From assembly GCA_026392535.1 (NCBI GenBank), contig JAPLBX010000067.1, forward strand, positions 1 through 8,465: a stretch of 8,465 nucleotides of DNA, given 5' to 3'. The notes under the pieces were generated by a model. The model was not told where the DNA came from, did no database searches, and worked only from the letters and a program-made list of their open reading frames with translations. Each line of letters starts with the position of its first letter. The first letter of the stretch is position 1. Shown here piece after piece: positions 1-6,425 of the stretch. This DNA is from Actinomycetota bacterium (lineage in GTDB: Bacteria > Actinomycetota > Actinomycetes > S36-B12 > UBA5976). A program made the translations under genes and the position numbers.

Positions 1-1
1 A

Positions 2-1375
2 ACTGGTTTGGATTTCCCAGTGGTTTATGCATGTGCTCGTGCCGGTCGCGCTTCAGTTAATCAGCCCGAAGATGGCGCTATGCCAGACAGCGAAGATCTT
101 GAACCACTCTTTAGGACTTTGATAGAAGCTATTCCAGCACCGACTTACGATCCGAACATGCCATTGCAGGCACACGTAACTAACTTGGATGCGTCACCGT
201 ACTTGGGTCGCTTGGCACTTTGCAGAATTCACTCTGGCGAAATTGTTAAAGGTCAACAAGCTTCTTGGTGCAAACAAGATGGCACCATTCAAAAAGTTAA
301 AATCGTTGAATTGCTGATGGCACAAGGTTTAGAACGCGTTTCAGTTGAAAAAGCTGGACCTGGTGACATTGTGGCAGTAGCCGGTATTGCTGAAATCACA
401 ATCGGTGAAACTCTTGCTGATGCAGATAATCCAACCCCATTGCCGGTGATTACTGTTGACGAACCAAGTATTTCCATGACTATCGGTACTAATACATCGC
501 CACTTGCTGGTCGAAGTGGAACTAAATTGACTTCACGCTTGTTGAAGAATCGTCTCGATTCCGAATTAATCGGTAACGTTTCTTTGCGAGTATTAGATAC
601 TGAACGACCAGACGCTTGGGAAGTTCAAGGACGTGGCGAACTTCAACTTGCAATTTTGGTTGAAATGATGCGCCGCGAAGGTTATGAACTTACAGTTGGT
701 AAACCACAAGTTGTTACTCGCGAAGTCAATGGCAAAGTGCATGAGCCAGTTGAACGCCTAACAGTTGACGTACCTGAAGAGTTTGTCGGAGCTGTTACGC
801 AATTGCTTGGTTCTCGCAAAGGTCGCATGGAACAAATGATCAACCATGGCACCGGTTGGGTTCGTCTTGAATACCTTGTACCGGCACGCGGTTTGATTGG
901 TTTTAGAACTGAATTCTTAACGGAAACTCGCGGAACCGGATTACTCCACCATGTGTTCGAAAAATACGAACAATGGTTTGGTGAAATTCGTACCCGTCCA
1001 AACGGTTCACTCGTTTCAGACCGAACTGGTCAAGTTACTTCGTTTGCATGTTTTGCCTTGCAAGAACGCGGTTCTTTGTTTGTCGAGCCTGGCATCGAAA
1101 CTTATGAAGGCATGATCATTGGTGAGAACGCTCGCGGTGAAGACATGGACGTAAACATCTGTAAGGAAAAGAAGCTCAACAACATTCGTTCTGCAACTGC
1201 GGACGAACTAGAGCGCCTCATTCCGGCACGTTTACTCTCTCTTGAACAAGCTTTGGAATTCTGCCGAGAAGATGAGTGCATTGAGGTAACACCTAGCCAC
1301 GTTCGCATTCGTAAGGTGATTTTGGATAAGAACGGCCGCGATCGCGCTCGGACCAAGACTAAGAACGCCAATTAA
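2..1375 (+). CDS. typA: Translational GTPase TypA/BipA, C-terminal ~457 residues (5' end outside window)
   Basis: Ribosome-associated GTPase of the EF-G/LepA superfamily, implicated in 50S assembly and stress or cold adaptation. The first bases already read in frame as T-G-L-D-F-P-V-V-Y-A, the family motif just after the G domain, so the TTG at position 8 is an internal Leu codon and not a start. The GTP-binding motifs lie upstream of the window. From the first codon, the visible parts are a domain II beta-barrel (about residues 60-140), an EF-G domain III-like part with the VQGRGELQLAILVEMMRREG motif (about 207-227), a domain V-like part with the VPARGLIGFRTEFLTETRGTG motif (about 293-313), and the BipA-specific C-terminal domain ending in a basic RARTKTKNAN tail. 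The length fits a normal full-size protein of a little over 600 residues. TypA is normally a housekeeping gene; the importer downstream is separated by 168 bases and is probably independent. Confidence 0.97.
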   Translation, partial: TGLDFPVVYACARAGRASVNQPEDGAMPDSEDLEPLFRTLIEAIPAPTYDPNMPLQAHVTNLDASPYLGRLALCRIHSGEIVKGQQASWCKQDGTIQKVKIVELLMAQGLERVSVEKAGPGDIVAVAGIAEITIGETLADADNPTPLPVITVDEPSISMTIGTNTSPLAGRSGTKLTSRLLKNRLDSELIGNVSLRVLDTERPDAWEVQGRGELQLAILVEMMRREGYELTVGKPQVVTREVNGKVHEPVERLTVDVPEEFVGAVTQLLGSRKGRMEQMINHGTGWVRLEYLVPARGLIGFRTEFLTETRGTGLLHHVFEKYEQWFGEIRTRPNGSLVSDRTGQVTSFACFALQERGSLFVEPGIETYEGMIIGENARGEDMDVNICKEKKLNNIRSATADELERLIPARLLSLEQALEFCREDECIEVTPSHVRIRKVILDKNGRDRARTKTKNAN

Positions 1376-1543
1376 TTAAGGTTCAAAAGACCCCAATTTT
1401 GTTAGAGACCCTCTACAAATACTCATAAAAAATGGACAAAAGCCCTATTTATAGGGAGCAGGGGTTATTTAATTTGGCCATTTCCCTTAGTCTCACCCTC
1501 TCATTCAGGTCGGACTAGTACAACTAGATGGAGGCATAGCAGC
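1376..1543 (+). promoter_or_regulatory. typA-oppC intergenic region, presumed opp promoter and leader
   Basis: This 168-base gap is the largest in the window and must contain the typA transcript end and probably the opp promoter. No canonical -35/-10 pair stands out. TGGACA (1433-1438) and TTGGCC (1474-1479) resemble -35 boxes, but neither has a good -10 at proper spacing. Three short perfect dyads are present: TAGAG/CTCTA (1403-1415, 3-nt loop), the 14-bp palindrome-like CCCTATTTATAGGG (1443-1456), and CTAGT/ACTAG (1515-1527, 3-nt loop) just before the ribosome binding site. None is followed by a T-tract, so none is a convincing intrinsic terminator. Its role as a promoter region is inferred from position only. 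Confidence 0.45.
1530..1534 (+). promoter_or_regulatory. Ribosome binding site of oppC
   Basis: GGAGG lies 9 nt before the GTG at 1544 and is the strongest Shine-Dalgarno match in this gap. It fixes the GTG start: the protein then begins with a short charged N-terminus followed by the first membrane helix, as expected for OppC. Confidence 0.8.
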
Positions 1544-2521
1544 GTGGCTCGAACTAAGAAGGTCGACACTACGCAAGCTGTTGCTGGCAGAAGCCCTTGG
1601 CGCTTAGGTTGGGATCGTTTCCGTTTTAATCGGGTAGCAATGGTTTCGCTTGGAATCTCAATCTTCTTCTTCTTGGTTGCTTATCTTTCTTCGCCGATTC
1701 TCGCAATTCTCAATCTTGACCCATACGCAATGGATCGCAGCGCAATCGATTTGGATAACTTCAATAATCCAATTGGACCTTGGGGTGGAATCTCAACGGT
1801 GCACTGGTTGGGCGTGGAACCGGGTGTTGGCCGTGACGTTTTCGCTCGTTTGATTATTGGTGCTCGCACGTCAATCACCATCGCTACAGTTACATCTGTA
1901 CTTTCAATTAGCATCGGTATGGTCATTGGACTTATCGCTGGTTATTTCAAAGGTCGAGTTGATGAAGCAATTGGCCGAATCATCGATCTACTTCTTGCTT
2001 TCCCAACTTTCTTCATGCTAATCGCAATTGCACGGCCAATGGCAGAACGCTTGCAAGTGGCACTTGGAGTTGACGACAAAAACATTGCCACAATAATTTT
2101 GCTTGTAGTTTTGCTAACAATTTTTGGTTGGGCCGGACTTGCACGTTTGATTCGTTCAGATGTTTTATCATTGCGCGAGCGTGAATTTGTGCTTGCAGCA
2201 GAATCGCTCGGCGCATCTCATGGACGGATTATTTTCAAAGAATTGCTACCAAGCCTTTGGCCTAAAGCAATTATCTTTTTGAGCTTGTCATTGCCTGGCT
2301 TCTTAACCACTGAGGCAGCACTTTCGTTCTTAGGTATTGGTATTCAAGAACCAATGCCTTCCTGGGGTGTGATGCTAGAGATGGCAGTGGCAAAGGCATA
2401 TACCGTCCCTACTTACTTTTTGATTCCTGCCACCACATTGATCATTTTGGTAACAGCGCTCAACTTGGTGGGAACCGGAGTATCGGATGCATTTGATCCG
2501 AAGTTAGAAAGAAACCAATAA
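1544..2521 (+). CDS. oppC: Peptide ABC transporter permease, OppC/DppC family
   Basis: One of two membrane channel subunits of a peptide importer, 325 residues. A cytoplasmic N-terminus with the OppC_N pattern (WRLGWDRFRFNRVAMVSLGI, residues 19-38) leads into a first helix at about 31-56. An extracellular segment with HWLGVEPGVGRDVFARLIIG (87-106), the family's usual pre-core motif, comes next. The BPD_transp_1 core follows, with helices near 110-133, 149-163, 182-202, 240-262 and 291-312. The EAA coupling loop that docks on the ATPase is at about 214-236 (EFVLAAESLGASHGRIIFKE). Length is normal and no residue looks damaged. Start GTG with GGAGG 9 nt upstream. It is first in the operon, ahead of the binding protein, instead of following OppB. 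The substrate cannot be told from a permease; assignment to OppC versus DppC is at family level only. Confidence 0.95.
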   Translation: MARTKKVDTTQAVAGRSPWRLGWDRFRFNRVAMVSLGISIFFFLVAYLSSPILAILNLDPYAMDRSAIDLDNFNNPIGPWGGISTVHWLGVEPGVGRDVFARLIIGARTSITIATVTSVLSISIGMVIGLIAGYFKGRVDEAIGRIIDLLLAFPTFFMLIAIARPMAERLQVALGVDDKNIATIILLVVLLTIFGWAGLARLIRSDVLSLREREFVLAAESLGASHGRIIFKELLPSLWPKAIIFLSLSLPGFLTTEAALSFLGIGIQEPMPSWGVMLEMAVAKAYTVPTYFLIPATTLIILVTALNLVGTGVSDAFDPKLERNQ

Positions 2522-2545
2522 TTTCTAAGCCGCGAGGTTTAGAAA
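2522..2545 (+). promoter_or_regulatory. Stem-loop 1 of the oppC-oppA spacer (10-bp stem, GCGA tetraloop)
   Basis: The left arm TTTCTAAGCC (2522-2531) pairs with the right arm GGTTTAGAAA (2536-2545), giving nine Watson-Crick pairs and one G-U pair. The loop GCGA (2532-2535) fits the very stable GNRA class. It begins at the base after the oppC stop codon. No T-run follows the stem, so termination is unlikely; a processing or stabilising structure in the mRNA is more plausible. Pairing is seen directly; function is inference. Confidence 0.7.
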
Positions 2546-2546
2546 C

Positions 2547-2579
2547 TTCTAGGTGTGCATCGATCGAGTGCATCTAGAA
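2547..2579 (+). promoter_or_regulatory. Stem-loop 2 of the oppC-oppA spacer (12-bp stem with wobbles)
   Basis: The left arm TTCTAGGTGTGC (2547-2558) pairs with the right arm GTGCATCTAGAA (2568-2579) around the 9-nt loop ATCGATCGA. Nine pairs are Watson-Crick and three are G-U, so it is a better RNA hairpin than a DNA palindrome. It also contains a direct repeat, GTGCATC at 2555-2561 and 2568-2574 (13-bp period), flanking a centre that includes the self-complementary TCGATCGA (2560-2567). It starts one base after stem-loop 1. Confidence 0.65.
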
Positions 2580-2581
2580 AA

Positions 2582-2604
2582 ATGCGAATGAAAGACATTC
2601 GCAT
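2582..2604 (+). promoter_or_regulatory. Stem-loop 3 / perfect 9-5-9 inverted repeat before oppA
   Basis: A perfect 9-bp inverted repeat: ATGCGAATG (2582-2590), loop AAAGA, CATTCGCAT (2596-2604). All pairs are Watson-Crick, so it could act either as an RNA hairpin or as a dyad operator for a dimeric DNA-binding protein. It ends 6 nt before the oppA Shine-Dalgarno and leaves that site single-stranded, which would favour and not block translation. Confidence 0.7.
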
Positions 2605-2610
2605 CGTGTT

Positions 2611-2617
2611 AGGAGAG
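2611..2617 (+). promoter_or_regulatory. Ribosome binding site that fixes the oppA start
   Basis: AGGAGAG sits 3 nt upstream of the ATG at 2621; counted from the AGGAG core the spacing is 5 nt. It selects this ATG over the upstream in-frame GTG at 2555, which has no Shine-Dalgarno and lies inside stem-loop 2. With this start the protein begins directly with a lipoprotein signal peptide. Confidence 0.85.
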
Positions 2618-2620
2618 AAA

Positions 2621-4348
2621 ATGGCACGAACTAAAATCGGTGCAAAGCTCAGCGCCGTGTTTGCTGTTTCTGCATTGCTGATTTCAGCATGTGGTTCCAG
2701 CTCAGCAGAAGGTAGCGGCGGAACCGTTACTTATCTGACACACGCTGAACAGATCTTGCATCTAGATCCACAACGCAACTACACCGGTCAGGATTTGGCA
2801 TTCTCTGTCACTTACCTAACCCGTTCACTAGTTTCATATGCACCAGGTGCTGGCGCTGCAGGAACTGAACTAGTTGCTGACCTTGCAACAGACATTGGTA
2901 CTCCAAGCGAAGACTTGAAGACCTGGACATTCACACTTCGTGATGGAATCACTTTTGAAGATGGTTCACCAATCACATGTGCTGAAGTTGCATACGGTGT
3001 TAGCCGTAGCTATGCAGATGACCTAACTGATGGTCCTGCATTTGCTGAAGCTTTCTTGGACGTTGAAGGTGGCTACGCTGCTTACCCAGGTCCATACGAA
3101 GCAACTGCAGAACAACAAGCGTTGTTTGATGCTGCTGTTGAATGTTCAGAAGATGGAAAGACAATTACTTTCCACCTGAACTCACCAATGGCTGACTTCA
3201 ACTACACAACTGCTTTGCTTACCTTCTCACCAGTTCCTTTGGATGAAGGCGGCAATGTTGGTGAAGCGTATGATAAAAATATCGTATCTTCAGGACCTTA
3301 CAAGATTGCTTCCTACACCACAGGTAAATCACTTAACTTGGTTCGCAATGAAAACTGGAGTGCTGATTCAGATCCATTCCGTAAGGCATTGCCAGACAAA
3401 GTTGTAGTGAAATTTGCTCAGGATGAAAAAGGTATCGACGAGTACATCATCAACGGCACCGGTCCTGGTAAAACAGCACTTAGCCTTGATGGTATTTACC
3501 CAGACAACCTAGAAGCTGTATTCAGCAGTGCAGACATGGAAAGCCGTCGTCTAAATGACTACGACATCTACGTCACATACACCGCTGTTAACGTTGCAAA
3601 GATGACTTGCTTGCCAATTCGTCAAGCTGTTTTCTACGCAACTGACCGTGAAGCACTTCGTGCACTTGGTGGTGGATCACAATTCGGTGGCGATTTCGCT
3701 GACGGTGTGATTAAGCCAGCAAACTTGCCAACAGACTACAAGCCTGTTACAGGTTACGAGGATGCAGATCCAGCAGGTAACGTTGTTAAGGCTCAAGAGT
3801 TGATGGATCAAGCTAAGACTGAATGTCCAGATGAATACACCCGCGTAACAACAAAGGGTATTACTCGCGACTACGCAGACGGTGACGTTGCACGTCAAGG
3901 CTTTGCTATCACTCAAGAAGCTCTTGCAAAGGTTGGCATTAAGTTGAATGCAAACTTCATTGATCCAGGTTCTTACTACGGTGTGATTTTGAACCCTGAA
4001 ACTCAGGGCGATCTATCAGCTGCAGGTTGGGGTCCAGACTGGTTGAATGCTTCAACAGTTATTCCACCACTATTCATTGACAATGGTGGATTCAACGTTA
4101 GCCAGACTAAAGCAGATCCAGATTACGCAGCGTTCGCAGCTTTGGTTGACGAAGCAAAGGCAAACCCAGATCGCGCATCACAAGGTGCACAATGGGCTGC
4201 TTTGAACCAATACGTAATGGAAAAAATGTGGGTTCTACCAGGTCTTTTCACAAAGACTCAGTACCACTGGGGTTCTGACCTAACCGGTGTTTACCTATGG
4301 CAGCCATACGGTTGCCCAGGATTTAACGACATCGGCGTTAAGAACTAA
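2621..4348 (+). CDS. oppA: Peptide-binding lipoprotein, OppA/DppA family (SBP_bac_5)
   Basis: Extracytoplasmic solute receptor of the importer, 575 residues, membrane-anchored. The N-terminus MARTKIGAKL is basic, followed by a hydrophobic stretch and a lipobox I-S-A-C at 21-24, so Cys24 is the predicted lipidated residue. A Ser/Gly-rich linker follows. The SBP_bac_5 fold is recognisable from WTFTLRDGITFEDGSPITCAEVAYGVSRS (residues 102-130, read in parts), SSGPYKI (223-229) and the lobe II region with LPIRQAVFYATDREAL (331-346). Five further cysteines (120, 175, 330, 402, 565) could form extracellular disulfides; this is inference. The ligand (di-, tripeptide or longer) cannot be read from sequence. 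The gene is flanked by hairpins on both sides, which suggests it is expressed above its permeases. Nothing is truncated. Confidence 0.95.
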   Translation: MARTKIGAKLSAVFAVSALLISACGSSSAEGSGGTVTYLTHAEQILHLDPQRNYTGQDLAFSVTYLTRSLVSYAPGAGAAGTELVADLATDIGTPSEDLKTWTFTLRDGITFEDGSPITCAEVAYGVSRSYADDLTDGPAFAEAFLDVEGGYAAYPGPYEATAEQQALFDAAVECSEDGKTITFHLNSPMADFNYTTALLTFSPVPLDEGGNVGEAYDKNIVSSGPYKIASYTTGKSLNLVRNENWSADSDPFRKALPDKVVVKFAQDEKGIDEYIINGTGPGKTALSLDGIYPDNLEAVFSSADMESRRLNDYDIYVTYTAVNVAKMTCLPIRQAVFYATDREALRALGGGSQFGGDFADGVIKPANLPTDYKPVTGYEDADPAGNVVKAQELMDQAKTECPDEYTRVTTKGITRDYADGDVARQGFAITQEALAKVGIKLNANFIDPGSYYGVILNPETQGDLSAAGWGPDWLNASTVIPPLFIDNGGFNVSQTKADPDYAAFAALVDEAKANPDRASQGAQWAALNQYVMEKMWVLPGLFTKTQYHWGSDLTGVYLWQPYGCPGFNDIGVKN

Positions 4349-4351
4349 GTA

Positions 4352-4403
4352 ATCAAAAATCGGTGGGTTGGCGCTTTCGGGTGCCAACCCACCACCTTGA
4401 TAC
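4352..4403 (+). promoter_or_regulatory. Strong stem-loop between oppA and oppB
   Basis: The arms GGTGGGTTGGC (4362-4372) and GCCAACCCACC (4383-4393) form a perfect 11-bp GC-rich stem. Inside, G-U, C-G and U-G pairs can extend it to close a UUCG loop (4376-4379). Outside, ATCAA (4352-4356) and TTGAT (4398-4402) can pair to lengthen it across an internal loop. No T-tract follows, so full termination is unlikely. Its place, just after a binding-protein gene and before permease genes, matches the known intercistronic hairpins (for example malE-malF) that protect the upstream message from 3' exonucleases and lower downstream expression. Confidence 0.8.
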
Positions 4404-4422
4404 CAAACTAGAAAGGTGAAGT

Positions 4423-5412
4423 GTGGGAATCTACATTTTTAGACGCACGCTGTACGCGATTGCATTACTTTTTGTAATCAGTCTCGTGGTGTTTGTTCTA
4501 TTTTCCGCTCTTCCTTTCGATCCAGCTTCCCTTACTTGCGGAAAGAATTGCACCACCGAAGTTATTGAGGCCAATCGAATCCGTCTCGGTTATGACCTGC
4601 CAATGTGGGAGCAATACGTAAAGTTTTTGCAGGGAATTTTCATTGGTCGCGACTATGGTCATGGAGTTGCATCTTTTACCTGCCCAGCACCTGCACTTGG
4701 ATATTCATTCTTTAGACAAGAATGCGTTACATCACTTCTGATTACTGCACTTCCGCCAACTATCTGGTTGGCAATTGGATCAGTAACTCTTTGGGTGGGA
4801 ACGGGCATCTTGCTCGGTATTTGGGCGGCACGTCGTCGTGGCGGTGCCCCAGACCACATCATCAACGTTCTAACAGTTTTTGCAACATCAATGCCAACAT
4901 TCCTAACTGGTCAGATGGCACTTACATTCTTAATCGGAAAATTCGGTTGGATTCCACCACCGGATTACTACGAGCCTTACCAAAACTTTCCGAAGTTCTT
5001 TTCCACAATGTTCTTGCCTTGGATTGTGCTAGCACTTCCAGGACTTGCAATTTATGCTCGACTAACTCGTGGTTTTGTTTTGGAAACTGGTTCGGAAGAT
5101 TTCGTACGAACAGCCCGAGCAAAAGGTTTGCCTGAAAAAACTATTCTTTGGCGCCACACTTTGCGACCAGCTCTTTCACCACTGACCACTTTGGCAGCCT
5201 TGGACTTGGCATTCATGCTCGGTGGCGCTGTGGTAACTGAAAAGATTTTCAGTATTCCAGGTCTTGGTCGGCTAACAATTCAGTCTGTAATTCAATATGA
5301 CCTACCAGTGATTGTTGGTACCACTATTTTGGCTGCAGCATTTATTGTGGTTGCAAACTTGATCGTTGACATTTTGTACTCAGTTATCGACCCGAGAGTG
5401 CGGTTGAAATGA
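4423..5412 (+). CDS. oppB: Peptide ABC transporter permease, OppB/DppB family
   Basis: Second channel subunit, 329 residues. It starts GIYIFRRTLYAIALLFVISL, the usual OppB opening with the first helix at about 10-31. A large extracellular loop (about 32-108) follows, then helices near 109-134, 148-172, 193-215, 255-275 and 297-322. The EAA coupling loop is at about 225-250 (EDFVRTARAKGLPEKTILWR). The ending, SVIDPRVRLK, is typical. The extracellular loop holds four cysteines (39, 43, 87, 101), which may pair as disulfides. The GTG start is preceded by AAGGTG (4413-4418) at only 4 nt, a short but workable spacing; starting later would cut the first helix. The stop overlaps the oppD start (ATGA, 4 nt), implying translational coupling. 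Confidence 0.95.
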   Translation: MGIYIFRRTLYAIALLFVISLVVFVLFSALPFDPASLTCGKNCTTEVIEANRIRLGYDLPMWEQYVKFLQGIFIGRDYGHGVASFTCPAPALGYSFFRQECVTSLLITALPPTIWLAIGSVTLWVGTGILLGIWAARRRGGAPDHIINVLTVFATSMPTFLTGQMALTFLIGKFGWIPPPDYYEPYQNFPKFFSTMFLPWIVLALPGLAIYARLTRGFVLETGSEDFVRTARAKGLPEKTILWRHTLRPALSPLTTLAALDLAFMLGGAVVTEKIFSIPGLGRLTIQSVIQYDLPVIVGTTILAAAFIVVANLIVDILYSVIDPRVRLK

Positions 5413-6425
5413 GTTACCTAGAGGTTAAAGATTTACGAGTTGCCTTCCCAACTGATGATGGTTTAGTGCAAGCAGTTGATGGAGTTTCTTTCAATATTGA
5501 GCGTGGCAAAACTCTCGGCATTGTTGGTGAATCAGGTTCTGGTAAATCTGTCACTAGCTTGGCGATTATGAGTTTGTTAAATCGCAAACATGCAATTATC
5601 AGCGGCGAAGTCATTATTGAAGGCAAAAATTTGATCACTGCGGATGAAGAAACAGTTCGTTCTTACCGCGGTCATGAAATGGCGATGATTTTTCAAGATC
5701 CAATGTCGTCTTTGCATCCATTTTTCAGTGTTGGCGATCAAGTTGCTGAGGCTTATAAAGTTCATAATGATGTCTCAGATGAAAAAGCTTTCGATCACGC
5801 AATTCAGATGCTTGATCGAGTCGGTATTCCAGAACCTGCAAAGCGGGCGAGTGATTTTCCACACCAATTCTCGGGCGGCATGCGTCAACGTGCAATGATT
5901 GCAATGGCGCTTTGCAACGACCCTTCACTTTTAATTGCTGACGAACCGACCACTGCTCTGGACGTTACCGTTCAGGCGCAAATTCTTTCACTGATTAAAG
6001 ATGTCCAAAAGGAATTCAACTCTGCTGTAATTGTGATTACTCACGATCTAGGTGTAGTTGCTGAAGTTGCAGATGATGTAATGGTTATGTATGCCGGTCG
6101 CGTTGTAGAACGTGGAACCGTAAACGACATCTTCTACCGCCCAGAAATGCCTTACACAGTGGGATTGTTGAGCTCAGCCCCGCGGCTTGATCAAGTTTCT
6201 GACCGTCTAATTCCTATCGAAGGTCAACCGCCATCATTGTTACGTTTGCCTGCAGGTTGCTCATTCGCACCGCGTTGTTTTGCTAAATCACATGTGAACG
6301 GCGATGCCTGCGACACCACAATGCCAGAACTGCTTCAAACTCGTCCAGGCCATGATGTGCGATGCCATCTAGAGAGCTCGGCGCGAATTTCGGTTGCCAA
6401 ACAACGTCTTGCAGGTGAGAACTAA
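5409..6425 (+). CDS. oppD: Peptide ABC transporter ATP-binding protein, OppD/DppD family
   Basis: Cytoplasmic ATPase, 338 residues, pairing with OppF to power uptake. The visible ABC motifs are intact: Walker A GESGSGKS (40-47), Q-loop FQDP with Gln96, signature FSGGMRQR (154-161), Walker B LLIADE (174-179) with Glu179, and switch His212 in ITHDLG. The C-terminal oligopeptide-transporter domain carries MPYTVGLL (247-254, where HPYT is usual) and four cysteines at 284, 290, 301 and 319. In this family these ligate a [4Fe-4S] cluster. The spacing C-x5-C-x10-C-x17-C has a longer middle gap than the x6 seen in the neighbouring OppF. The start ATG overlaps the oppB stop by 4 nt; only a weak GAGAG (5394-5398) lies upstream, so translation probably depends on coupling. 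Confidence 0.96.
   Translation: MSYLEVKDLRVAFPTDDGLVQAVDGVSFNIERGKTLGIVGESGSGKSVTSLAIMSLLNRKHAIISGEVIIEGKNLITADEETVRSYRGHEMAMIFQDPMSSLHPFFSVGDQVAEAYKVHNDVSDEKAFDHAIQMLDRVGIPEPAKRASDFPHQFSGGMRQRAMIAMALCNDPSLLIADEPTTALDVTVQAQILSLIKDVQKEFNSAVIVITHDLGVVAEVADDVMVMYAGRVVERGTVNDIFYRPEMPYTVGLLSSAPRLDQVSDRLIPIEGQPPSLLRLPAGCSFAPRCFAKSHVNGDACDTTMPELLQTRPGHDVRCHLESSARISVAKQRLAGEN

Noticed and set aside
8..10. TTG at position 8 as the start of a 455-residue protein
   Set aside because: The family motif runs through it in frame from position 2, and the conserved TypA G domain would be missing; the gene simply continues to the left.
1384..1415. Terminator of typA
   Set aside because: Only short 5-bp stems (CAAAA/TTTTG and TAGAG/CTCTA) with no T-tract; too weak to call.
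2555..2620. Longer oppA start at the in-frame GTG (2555)
   Set aside because: It would put 22 charged residues before the lipoprotein signal peptide, has no Shine-Dalgarno and lies within stem-loop 2. The ATG at 2621 has AGGAGAG just upstream.
4362..4393. Hairpin after oppA as a full intrinsic terminator
   Set aside because: No run of T follows the stem, and oppB, oppD and oppF must be expressed with the receptor. A partial terminator or RNA stabiliser fits better.
4722..5135. 137-codon plus-strand frame inside oppB
   Set aside because: Shadow frame of oppB with no ribosome binding site and no recognisable domain.
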